From Sphingomonas sp. OK281 (GTDB lineage Bacteria; Pseudomonadota; Alphaproteobacteria; Sphingomonadales; Sphingomonadaceae), in assembly GCF_900115295.1 (NCBI RefSeq), contig NZ_FOVZ01000002.1, positions 310,001-374,000 of the forward strand: a stretch of 64,000 nt of DNA, in the 5' to 3' direction. The first letter of the stretch is position 1; each line of letters begins with the position of its first letter. A program made the translations under genes and the position numbers. This document shows positions 26,142 to 33,275 of the stretch, piece after piece. A model generated the notes under the pieces. The model ran no database searches. It was not told the DNA's origin and saw only the letters and a list, made by a program, of their open reading frames with translations.

Positions 26142-27643
26142 GCTGCGTCCTGGATAGTCATGTGGGTCGGCAGGTTGAGCCGGAAGGTCGCGCCGTCGCC
26201 GAGCGTCGACTGTACGTCGATCGTGCCGCCCAGACGATAGGCGAGTGCGCGGACATGCGCGAGTCCGATGCCTTCGCCCGGCTGGTCCTGCGCGCCCGAG
26301 CGGCGGAACAAGTCGAACACGCGCTGGTGATCGCGTGGATCGATGCCGCGGCCATTGTCGACCACCGACAGGATGACGCGGCCGCGTTCGGTATGGCCCT
26401 TCACGACGATCTCGCCGGGGCGGCCGGGCTTCAAATATTTGGTCGCGTTCTCGATCAGGTTCGACAGGATCTGCTCGAGCGCGAGGCGATCGGTGACGAT
26501 GGCCGGCATCGGCCGCTCGACGCGCACCACTGCGCCGCGATCGTCGACGATGTGCTGCATCGCGCCGACGATCGTGTCGACCAGTTGCGCCGGGTCGATA
26601 TGCTCGGGGGCGATCGTCCGGCGACCCTCGCGCGCGAGTTTCAGGATGGCGTTGATCAGCCGATCCATCTTCTGCGTCGAGGTGCGGATGAAGCCGATCG
26701 CCTCGGGCAGGTCCTCGCGCGCGGCAAGCCGCGCGTCTTCCGTCAGGATGTGCGGTGCCTCGGCTTCGGCACGGTCGACGAGTTCGGCGAGCGGCCCCGC
26801 GGCGGTCGCGAGTTCGGCGGTGAAGCCCATCACGTTGACCAGCGGCGAGCGCAGATCGTGGCTGACGATATAGGCGAAGCGCTGGATTTCCTCGTTCGCG
26901 CGGCTGAGGTCGGCGGTGCGTTCCGTGACCTGCTCTTCCAACGTCTCGTTGAGGGTGCGCAGGCTGTCGCGCGAGGTGGCGAGGTCGGCGGTGTAGCGGC
27001 GGATCAGCAGGACCGCGAGGATCGCGACGATCAGCAGCAGCGCCGCGGCGAGCCCGGCGACCGAGAGGAACAGTGCGCTGGTGCGTTGCTGCCGTTCGGT
27101 GCGGATCGCGAGCAGGCGGACTTCGTCGGCGGCCATCGCCTGGGTGCGGTAGCGGATGCCGCGCATCAACGGCACGCTGGCATCGACCGCGAACCGACGC
27201 CGCGCCTCGGCGATCCGACCCGAGGCGACCAAGGTCATCGACTGCGTCCGGAGCGCGCGCAACTGGACGAAGCGCGGCTCGATCAGCGCGAGGCGCGCGA
27301 TCTGGTTGGGGTTGTCACGCGTCAGGTGGCGCAGCTTGCGGATCGACGGCACGAGGTTGCCCGCGGTTCGCGCATAGGCGGTGGCGAACAGCGGTGTGCC
27401 CACGAGCACATAACCGCGCCGTGCGGTTTCCGACTGCTCCATAAGGATCTGGACGGTCGCGACCGCCTGGCGGACGTCCTGCGTATGGAGGATCTCGGCG
27501 GTATAGGTGCGGTTTCGGACGGTGATCCAACCGATCGCGATCGCCGCGGCGGCCAGCGCGATGAAGCCGAGCGTCATGAACGCGACCAGCCACCGTGCGA
27601 CCCGCCCCTCCGACGACGGTAATTTCAAGCGTACGCGAACCAT
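26138..27643 (-). CDS. Membrane sensor histidine kinase with CHASE3 domain
   Basis: A 501-residue kinase. Membrane helix 1 (about 19-41) and helix 2 (about 190-214) enclose a periplasmic domain of about 145 residues that looks like CHASE3 (TVQILMEQSETARRGYVLVG). A coiled linker with LEEQVTERTADLSRANEEI leads to the dimerisation domain with H262 (YIVSHDLRSPLVN) and an ATPase domain with VDNGRGIDP and GEGIGLAHV. It is the first gene of the operon with the two receiver genes. The signal it senses is not known. Confidence 0.92.
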   Translation of the reverse strand: MVRVRLKLPSSEGRVARWLVAFMTLGFIALAAAAIAIGWITVRNRTYTAEILHTQDVRQAVATVQILMEQSETARRGYVLVGTPLFATAYARTAGNLVPSIRKLRHLTRDNPNQIARLALIEPRFVQLRALRTQSMTLVASGRIAEARRRFAVDASVPLMRGIRYRTQAMAADEVRLLAIRTERQQRTSALFLSVAGLAAALLLIVAILAVLLIRRYTADLATSRDSLRTLNETLEEQVTERTADLSRANEEIQRFAYIVSHDLRSPLVNVMGFTAELATAAGPLAELVDRAEAEAPHILTEDARLAAREDLPEAIGFIRTSTQKMDRLINAILKLAREGRRTIAPEHIDPAQLVDTIVGAMQHIVDDRGAVVRVERPMPAIVTDRLALEQILSNLIENATKYLKPGRPGEIVVKGHTERGRVILSVVDNGRGIDPRDHQRVFDLFRRSGAQDQPGEGIGLAHVRALAYRLGGTIDVQSTLGDGATFRLNLPTHMTIQDAA

Positions 27644-27718
27644 AGGGGCTGGGGTGTAGGCGGGCGGAGGTCGTTACGCCAGCGATACTGACGCGTCCGC
27701 GAGCCTAAGCATATTGAT

Positions 27719-28507
27719 CTAGAGCAGCAGGTCCTGCGCGCTGGCCTTGCCCACGCGACCGCCGCCGCTGCGCCGGTCCATCTCGTGGTTGGCGGTGAAG
27801 CGGATGTCGGGATCGCGATCGGTCATGAACGCCATCAGCGTCTCGTGATCGAGCTCGGACCATTCCTTGCCGCGATCGGGGCCGTAGCGGACACGGGGGA
27901 TGAGCCCCGGATCACGCGACCATTCGAGCAGCTGCGCAAGGCTCGCCTCGTTCAGCATGTCGCGGAGGTGGAAAGCGGTGACGTAGGCGTCGGGGAACGC
28001 GCGGTGTGCGGGCAGGCCGCGCTCGTGCTCCATGCCGTGCGGTTTGCGCCAATAGCGCAGCACCTGGTTCGAAAAGCTCGGCGAGTCGGGCCAGAGCCGC
28101 AGCGCGCATTTCCACGTGCAGATCCACTCGGCGTCGCGGGTCAGGGCCGGGGTGCAGAATTTCTGCTCGAAATCGGCGCGGTGCGCGGCGAGCGCCAAGC
28201 GACGCGGCCACGGATCGAGCACCTGTCGCGCACAGTCATGCCAGTACGGTGCGTCGGCGACATGCTCGTCGAGGATGTGGTGGATCGCCTGAGTCACCGG
28301 CGGGATCAGCCGGCCTGGATTGACGAGCAGACTGCCGCCTTCGCCGTAGATCTCCCAGCGACCATCCTCGCCGAGCGCGACGTCCTGCCAGCCGATTTCG
28401 CAGACGCCGTGCGCGGGCGGGGCCGAGCCGGTGGTCTCGAGGTCGACGACCCGGATCATTTGCGGTTGGGGTTTGGGCTTGGGGTAGGGGGGCGCCATGC
28501 CCGCCAT
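27719..28507 (-). CDS. DEDDh-type 3'-5' exonuclease
   Basis: A 262-residue exonuclease domain protein. The three Exo motifs are visible: DLETTG (Asp and Glu), AHRADFEQ (second Asp) and HRAFPDAY (His and last Asp), the DEDDh arrangement of DNA polymerase III epsilon-like and ExoX-like nucleases. A C-terminal segment, RYGPDRGKEWSELDHETL, resembles the small tail found in ExoX relatives. It probably trims DNA. The start may be 28507 or the ATG at 28459, just before the VVDLETTG strand; the extra 16 residues are Pro/Lys/Gln-rich. Confidence 0.85.
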   Translation of the reverse strand: MAGMAPPYPKPKPQPQMIRVVDLETTGSAPPAHGVCEIGWQDVALGEDGRWEIYGEGGSLLVNPGRLIPPVTQAIHHILDEHVADAPYWHDCARQVLDPWPRRLALAAHRADFEQKFCTPALTRDAEWICTWKCALRLWPDSPSFSNQVLRYWRKPHGMEHERGLPAHRAFPDAYVTAFHLRDMLNEASLAQLLEWSRDPGLIPRVRYGPDRGKEWSELDHETLMAFMTDRDPDIRFTANHEMDRRSGGGRVGKASAQDLLL

Positions 28508-28525
28508 GTGGGGACAAAAGCGCGC

Positions 28526-28975
28526 TTAATCCAGCGCGTATGCGTCATCCACGTCGAGTTCGCGGACGCCGCGGCGCTGACGGGCGCGGTCGACCAGCTT
28601 GCGCAGGCCTTCGCGACGGTCGCGTGCCATCGGGATATCGCGGAGCGTGAACTCGCCGCCGCTGGTGGTGCGGTCGCTGGAGGTGAGGATGATCGTGCCG
28701 ATGTCGGTCATCTGGTTGAGCAGGGAGTAGCCGAGGCGGACGTCCTTGATCCGGTAGAGCTCGATCTCGTCGATCGTCTTGAACAGGATGCCGCGCTTGA
28801 TGATGAGGCGCTGGTCGGTGATTTCGTAGCTGGCGCTGCGGTTCTTGAGCCAGCGGACGCCGATGATGACGAAGCCCACGCCGGCGAGACAGGTGAGGAG
28901 TGTGCCCCAACCGGCAAAGCTGCCGAGCAGCCAGCGGCGCGTGCTGGAGCGGAATTCGTCGACTGGGCGCTCCAC
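28526..28975 (-). CDS. PH-domain membrane protein (bPH2/DUF304, YdbS-like)
   Basis: A 149-residue protein. One hydrophobic stretch (about 15-40, GWGTLLTCLAGVGFVIIGV) is followed by a bacterial PH-like domain with YEITDQRLIIKRGILFKTIDEIELYRIKDV and GTIILTSSD, the hallmarks of the YdbS family. It probably lies at the inner membrane. The stop is 18 bp before the exonuclease start, so the two may be co-transcribed. Function unknown. Confidence 0.85.
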   Translation of the reverse strand: MERPVDEFRSSTRRWLLGSFAGWGTLLTCLAGVGFVIIGVRWLKNRSASYEITDQRLIIKRGILFKTIDEIELYRIKDVRLGYSLLNQMTDIGTIILTSSDRTTSGGEFTLRDIPMARDRREGLRKLVDRARQRRGVRELDVDDAYALD

Positions 28976-29137
28976 GGGGGGACTCCTTGGGGTGGTGGCG
29001 GGAACGTAGGCGAGGGTGGTGGTGAGTCAATCATGTGTGGCTGTCGTCCGGATACTGCCGCCACTCGCCACGTCGTCGTCGCCGCGAGGGCGGGGATCCA
29101 TATCCTCCGGACGGTTGCGATTCTCTTGCGGGGCCAG

Positions 29138-29170
29138 CCAGTCTGGGTTCCCGCCTCCGCGGGAATGACG
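29138..29170. repeat. Palindromic repeat fragment, family H
   Basis: CCAGTCTGGG followed by CCCGCCTCCGCGGG, close to the end of the element at 3634-3722. It is one end only; the other end is missing or worn. Confidence 0.5.
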
Positions 29171-29237
29171 GGGGAGGGGGGCACTGCACTGCTCTGCGCG
29201 AGATGCTCGTCTAAGTCTGCGAGCGCCCTCTCGACCT

Positions 29238-29347
29238 GCACCACCCCGGGGAGGCCGGGGCCCAATTGGGGGAGGTTGCTAACGGAAGACAGCGCGCCGT
29301 TATATCCACCTTTCCAATTGGGCCCCGGCCTTCGCCAGGGTGGTGCA
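29238..29347. repeat. MITE-like palindromic repeat, family A, copy 3
   Basis: The outer arms GCACCACCCCGGGGAGGCCG.. and ..CGGCCTTCGCCAGGGTGGTGC and the inner CCCAATTGGG / CCAATTGGG match copies 1 and 2, as does the centre (GGAGGTTGCTAACGGAAGAC..). It sits in the 382-bp gap 28976-29357 between the PH-domain gene and the phosphomannomutase gene, both on the minus strand. Apart from this and the family H fragment I see no gene in that gap. Confidence 0.85.
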
Positions 29348-29357
29348 ATTTTCGCGG

Positions 29358-30725
29358 TTAGCGTCGCGTTACACCGCTTGCCGACAGGTGCGCATCTACC
29401 TCGGCCAGCAGCGCATCGAGCGCTGGCTGGTCCTTTGCCTCGGCCCGCACCGTCAGCATCGCCTGCGTGTTCGAGGCTCGCAGCAGCCACCACCCGTCGG
29501 CGGTCGTCACCCTCGCCCCATCGGTCAGGTCCATCTCCGCCCCTTCGGATTTCAACCGCGCGATCACTTCGTCCACGACCGCGAATTTCCGCACATCCTC
29601 GACCGGAAACCGCAGGTCCGGCGTCGCGACCAGCGCCGGCATCGCATCGCGCAACTCGGTCAGCGACTGCCCCGACAGATGCACCGCGCGGATGAGGCGG
29701 ACGGCAGCATAGTGCGCGTCGTCGAACCCATAATATTCGCCTGCGAAGAACAGGTGGCCGCTTAACTCCCCCCCGATCGGTGCGCCGGTGCGAGTCATCG
29801 CGGTCTTCATCAGGCTGTGGCCTGTGGCGGCCATCACCGGCTCGCCGCCGAGTTCGGCGATTCGGTCGAACAACGCCTGCGAGGACTTCACGTCGGCGAC
29901 GATCGGCGCGCCGGGATGTTCGCGCAGGGCAGGTTCGACCAGAATGGAGAGGATCTGATCGCCCCAGATCACGCGTCCCGCACCGTCGATCGCGCCGATC
30001 CGGTCGCCATCGCCGTCGAAGGCCAGTCCGAAATCGAGGTTCTTCGCCGCGACCAGACGTTTGAGATCGGCGAGGTTCGACTCTTCGGTGGGATCGGGAT
30101 GATGGTTAGGAAAATTGCCGTCGACTTCGGCGAAGATCACATGGTGCTCACCCGGGAGCAGCTGCACGAGTTTCTCGATCACCGGGCCGGCGGCGCCGTT
30201 GCCCGTGTCCCAGCCGATCCGGTACGCGCCGCCCGCATAGCCCGCCATCAGCCGGCCGACATAGGCGTCGAGGACGTCCGCGGTCGTCACTTCGCCCGCG
30301 CCTTCGCTCCAGGTGCCCGATGCGGCGAGCGCGGCGAGGTCTTGGATGTCGTCGCCGAAAAATGGCGCGTGGGCGCGCACCATCTTGAAGCCGTTATACT
30401 CGGGGGGATTATGGCTGCCGGTTACCTGGATGCCGCCATCAACCTCTAACGTCGCTTCGGCGTAGTAGAGCATCGGGGTGGAACTGAGGCCGATGCGAAC
30501 GACGTCGACGCCGCCTGCGACGAGGCCGGAGACGAGCGCGGCTTCGAGTTCTGGGGAGGAGTTGCGGCCGTCATAGCCGACCGCGACGCGGTGGCCGCCC
30601 GCGGCGCGGATGCGGGTAGCGAAACCTCGGCCGATCGCGGTGGCATCGGCAGGGCCGAGCGCTGTGCCGACGATCCCGCGGATGTCGTATTCGCGGAGCG
30701 AGGTCGGGTCGAACTGATGGGTCAT
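29358..30725 (-). CDS. Phosphomannomutase/phosphoglucomutase
   Basis: A 455-residue alpha-D-phosphohexomutase. The phospho-serine is S104 in VTGSHNPPEYNG, the magnesium loop is FDGDGDRIG, the sugar-specificity loop is GELSGHLFF, and the C-terminal phosphate site lies in VRAEAKD. It swaps phosphate between C1 and C6 of mannose or glucose, supplying GDP-mannose and exopolysaccharide or LPS precursors. Length fits AlgC/ManB enzymes. It stands alone. Confidence 0.93.
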   Translation of the reverse strand: MTHQFDPTSLREYDIRGIVGTALGPADATAIGRGFATRIRAAGGHRVAVGYDGRNSSPELEAALVSGLVAGGVDVVRIGLSSTPMLYYAEATLEVDGGIQVTGSHNPPEYNGFKMVRAHAPFFGDDIQDLAALAASGTWSEGAGEVTTADVLDAYVGRLMAGYAGGAYRIGWDTGNGAAGPVIEKLVQLLPGEHHVIFAEVDGNFPNHHPDPTEESNLADLKRLVAAKNLDFGLAFDGDGDRIGAIDGAGRVIWGDQILSILVEPALREHPGAPIVADVKSSQALFDRIAELGGEPVMAATGHSLMKTAMTRTGAPIGGELSGHLFFAGEYYGFDDAHYAAVRLIRAVHLSGQSLTELRDAMPALVATPDLRFPVEDVRKFAVVDEVIARLKSEGAEMDLTDGARVTTADGWWLLRASNTQAMLTVRAEAKDQPALDALLAEVDAHLSASGVTRR

Positions 30726-30736
30726 TTTTAGATTTC

Positions 30737-30783
30737 CGTTCGTCCTGGGCTTGCCCTTCGACTTCGCTCAGGACGGTCGGCGG
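30737..30783. repeat. Inverted repeat, family G
   Basis: CCGTTCGTCCTG and CTTCGCTCAGGACGGTCGG are inverted around a short centre. It is related to the pair flanking the GIY-YIG gene (47239-47289 and 47569-47620). It lies between the phosphomannomutase gene and the J-protein gene. Confidence 0.6.
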
Positions 30784-30789
30784 TAAGGG

Positions 30790-31047
30790 TTATCGCGAGG
30801 AGCGTTTCAGCAGCAGATCGCGCGCCGCATTCACTCGGCGGGTCAGGTCGGTCGAGCCGCCGCGGTCGGGGTGGACCGAGGCGATCAGGCGGCGGTGCGC
30901 GCTGCGGATCGCGTCGGCGTTTGCGCTGCTGTCGACGCCGAGGATCGAGCGCGCTTCCGCTTCATCGGTCACGACGCGCTGCTTCGGCTTTGGGCGGAGG
31001 TAGTGCCAGGCCAGCCAGATAAATACCGCGGCGACGATCCACTTCAC
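30790..31047 (-). CDS. Small membrane-anchored J-domain protein (DnaJ/Pam18-like)
   Basis: An 85-residue protein starting at a GTG that overlaps the mipZ stop by 4 bp (GTGA). An N-terminal membrane helix (VKWIVAAVFIWLAWHYL) is followed by a J-domain of about 55 residues with the HPD motif intact (ASVHPDRGG) and a C-terminal helix. The layout (one helix plus a J-domain) is like Tim14/Pam18. It should stimulate a DnaK-type chaperone at the membrane. The open frame extends far upstream antisense-like over mipZ, but the coupling and the helix decide the start. Confidence 0.82.
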   Translation of the reverse strand: MKWIVAAVFIWLAWHYLRPKPKQRVVTDEAEARSILGVDSSANADAIRSAHRRLIASVHPDRGGSTDLTRRVNAARDLLLKRSSR

Positions 31048-31883
31048 GCAGCGACGTCCGGCGCTTGCTCGACAACCTCGGGCAGCTGCAACGCGGCCAT
31101 CATCTCGCGCAGTTCCTGGCGCGCGGCGACGTGGCCTAGGCCCATGCTGCCGAACGCCTTCGAATCGATCATCGTCAGCCCGGCGGGGAACATCTCGCGG
31201 TAGATCACACGCTCGCCGAGTCCCGGGATGATCCGGAAGCCGACGCGCTTGGCCAGTTGCGCCAGCGCGTCGGACACGCGGCGCATGTTGCGCGCCTCGA
31301 TATGCTGGAGGCGGTTGCGCAGCACGACCCAGTCGATCGTCGTGCCATCGGCGCGCGCGCGCTGTTTCCGCGCGTCCCAGATCAGTTCGGAATAGAAGCT
31401 CGGGCGCGTCACCTGATAGGTCTCGGGATCGACCTGGCCGATCAGGTCGAAGTCGACGAAGCTGTCGTTCATCGGCGTGACCAAGGTGTTGGCCAGCGCC
31501 GCCGCGGTGCGCGCGAACGGATCGTCGCGGCCCGGCGTGTCGACGACCAGGAAGTCCGAGCCTTCGCACAGCGAGTGCCACAGGTCCTCGAACTGGTCCT
31601 CGCTCTGGTCGGACAGCGTAGCGTGGCGCGGCATCGGCAGTACCGAGCCGTTGCGCTTCATCGTCTCGGCGCGGTTGTCGAGATAGCGGCCGACGGTGCG
31701 CTGGCGGTGGTCGAGATCGAGACACGCGACGCGCGCACCCTTCGCGGCGAGCGCGATCGCGACGTGCACCGCAGTCGTCGACTTGCCGGTGCCGCCCTTC
31801 TCATTGGCGAACACGATCACGTGCGTCGACGCCGGCGGAGGGACGTGCGTAGAAGCGGGGGTCTGTTCGGGGCCCGTGGCCAA
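31044..31883 (-). CDS. mipZ: Cell-division site positioning ATPase, MipZ/ParA family
   Basis: A 279-residue deviant Walker ATPase. The P-loop KGGTGKST is at 29-36 and the switch region is VVDTPGRDDP. The sequence VARYLDNRAETM-like segment (VGRYLDNRAETMKRNG) and the overall length match MipZ rather than plasmid ParA. In Caulobacter MipZ forms a bipolar gradient that keeps FtsZ away from the poles. It is translationally coupled to the J-protein gene downstream. Confidence 0.9.
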   Translation of the reverse strand: MATGPEQTPASTHVPPPASTHVIVFANEKGGTGKSTTAVHVAIALAAKGARVACLDLDHRQRTVGRYLDNRAETMKRNGSVLPMPRHATLSDQSEDQFEDLWHSLCEGSDFLVVDTPGRDDPFARTAAALANTLVTPMNDSFVDFDLIGQVDPETYQVTRPSFYSELIWDARKQRARADGTTIDWVVLRNRLQHIEARNMRRVSDALAQLAKRVGFRIIPGLGERVIYREMFPAGLTMIDSKAFGSMGLGHVAARQELREMMAALQLPEVVEQAPDVAA

Positions 31884-31958
31884 CGCGCGTTTCCTTATTG
31901 ATCGTAACAGTCACCCTTCATAGAAGCCGCGACCGCACTTATCGAGTAGGAGTTTCAC

Positions 31959-32798
31959 GTGGACACCGTCCGGGACCTTAATGCGTTGCGCGAAAGCGTC
32001 GCCGCCTTCCGTGCGGCGGGGCAGCGCGTCGCGCTCGTCCCGACGATGGGCGCGCTCCACGCCGGCCATGTCGCGCTGATCGAGGCGGCGAAGCGGCCGG
32101 GGACCAAGGTCGTCGCGTCGATCTTCGTCAACCCGACGCAGTTCGGCCCGAACGAGGACCTGTCGCGCTATCCGCGGCGCGAGATGGCGGATATCCGGAT
32201 GCTGAACGAAGCCGGGTGCGACCTGCTCTGGTTGCCGTCGGTCGAGACGATGTATCCCGAGGGGTTCGCGACGTCGGTGCGCGTCTCGGGCGTCAGCGAC
32301 GGCTTCGACGGCGCCTCGCGTCCAGGCCATTTCGACGGCGTCGCGACGGTCGTGTCGAAGCTGTTCAACCAGGTCGGGCCCGATGCGGCGTATTTCGGCG
32401 AGAAGGATTACCAGCAGCTCGCCGTCGTCCGGCGGTTCGTCGCCGATTTGGACTTCGCGATCGATATCGTCGGGGTGCCGACGCAGCGCGACGACGATGG
32501 TTTGGCGATGTCGTCGCGCAACATCTATCTCGACGATGAGCAGCGCAAGCAGGCGGTCGCCTTGCCGCGTGCGCTGGGTGTCGCCGCGCGGGCGATCGCG
32601 AAGGGCGAGGACGTCGACTCGGTGCTCGACGATGCGCGGACGACGTTGGTCGGGGCGGGGTTCACGATCGATTACGTCGCGCTGGCGGATGCCGAGACGC
32701 TGGCCGAGAACCCCGCGGCGGAGCGTCCGCGGCGGTTGCTGGCGGCGGCGCGGATGGGCGCGACGCGGTTGATCGATAACATCGCGATAGAGTTGTAA
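31959..32798 (+). CDS. panC: Pantoate--beta-alanine ligase
   Basis: A 279-residue enzyme of pantothenate synthesis: it joins pantoate and beta-alanine with ATP. The nucleotidyl-transfer motifs are clear: VPTMGALHAGHVALIE (about 28-43), SIFVNPTQFGPNEDLSRYPR, FGEKDYQQL and MSSRNIYL (the KMSKS-like loop). Length is standard. It is divergent from mipZ and no panB is nearby. Confidence 0.97.
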   Translation: MDTVRDLNALRESVAAFRAAGQRVALVPTMGALHAGHVALIEAAKRPGTKVVASIFVNPTQFGPNEDLSRYPRREMADIRMLNEAGCDLLWLPSVETMYPEGFATSVRVSGVSDGFDGASRPGHFDGVATVVSKLFNQVGPDAAYFGEKDYQQLAVVRRFVADLDFAIDIVGVPTQRDDDGLAMSSRNIYLDDEQRKQAVALPRALGVAARAIAKGEDVDSVLDDARTTLVGAGFTIDYVALADAETLAENPAAERPRRLLAAARMGATRLIDNIAIEL

Positions 32799-32808
32799 AG
32801 AACGACCG

Positions 32809-32824
32809 TTAACCCATTAACCAT
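32809..32824 (+). promoter_or_regulatory. Possible CtrA-type half sites (tandem TTAACC)
   Basis: TTAACCCATTAACCAT holds two TTAACC(C)AT copies eight bases apart, upstream of the Sel1 gene. The second matches the CtrA half-site TTAACCAT used in alphaproteobacteria. The spacing does not match the classic TTAA-N7-TTAA site, so this is only suggestive. Confidence 0.35.
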
Positions 32825-32876
32825 TTCGTAGCGCGAATCACGGCAGTCTGTCCTCACGAACATTGGGGGCAAGACC

Positions 32877-33173
32877 ATGGGCAGCAGTCTCAAGAATGCG
32901 AATATCGGAATTGAACGCCGTCTGGCGGATGCCGCGCGCGGTGACGATCGGGCGTGTTACGAACTCGGGATGGTGTATTCGACCGGCACGGCCGGCGTCG
33001 TGCTCGACCTGATCGAGGCGCACAAGTGGTTCAACCTGGCGGCGGTGTCGGGGAACATCGCGGCGCAGGAATGTCGCGCGGAGATCGCTGAGGACATGAC
33101 GGCCCGGGAGATCTCGGTGGCGCAGCGTGCGGCGCGCGACTGGATGCAGTTGACGCAACGCCGGGCTGCTTAA
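32877..33173 (+). CDS. Sel1-like repeat protein
   Basis: A 98-residue protein with about one and a half Sel1 units: ACYELGMVYSTG (helix A) then DLIEAHKWFNLAAVSGN (helix B, with the AHKWFxLAA signature) and a partial unit after it. Such short Sel1 proteins usually act as protein-protein adaptors. No signal peptide is seen. The ATG follows GGGGGCAAGACC. It may be CtrA-linked by the upstream motif. Confidence 0.82.
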   Translation: MGSSLKNANIGIERRLADAARGDDRACYELGMVYSTGTAGVVLDLIEAHKWFNLAAVSGNIAAQECRAEIAEDMTAREISVAQRAARDWMQLTQRRAA

Positions 33174-33182
33174 GTTGAAAAC

Positions 33183-33272
33183 TCCCCTTCCGCTTGGGGA
33201 GGGGATCACCGCGAACGACGCGTTCGTGGGGTATTTCGGTCCCTCCCCTAGCCCCTCCCGCAAGCGGGAGGG
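33183..33272. repeat. Palindromic repeat, family D
   Basis: CTCCCCTTCCGCTTGGGGAG at one end and CCCTCCCGCAAGCGGGAGGG at the other, with an inner AACGACGCGTT hairpin. It fills the convergent gap between the Sel1 gene and topA and can stop transcription from both sides. Confidence 0.75.
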
Positions 33273-33275
33273 AAA

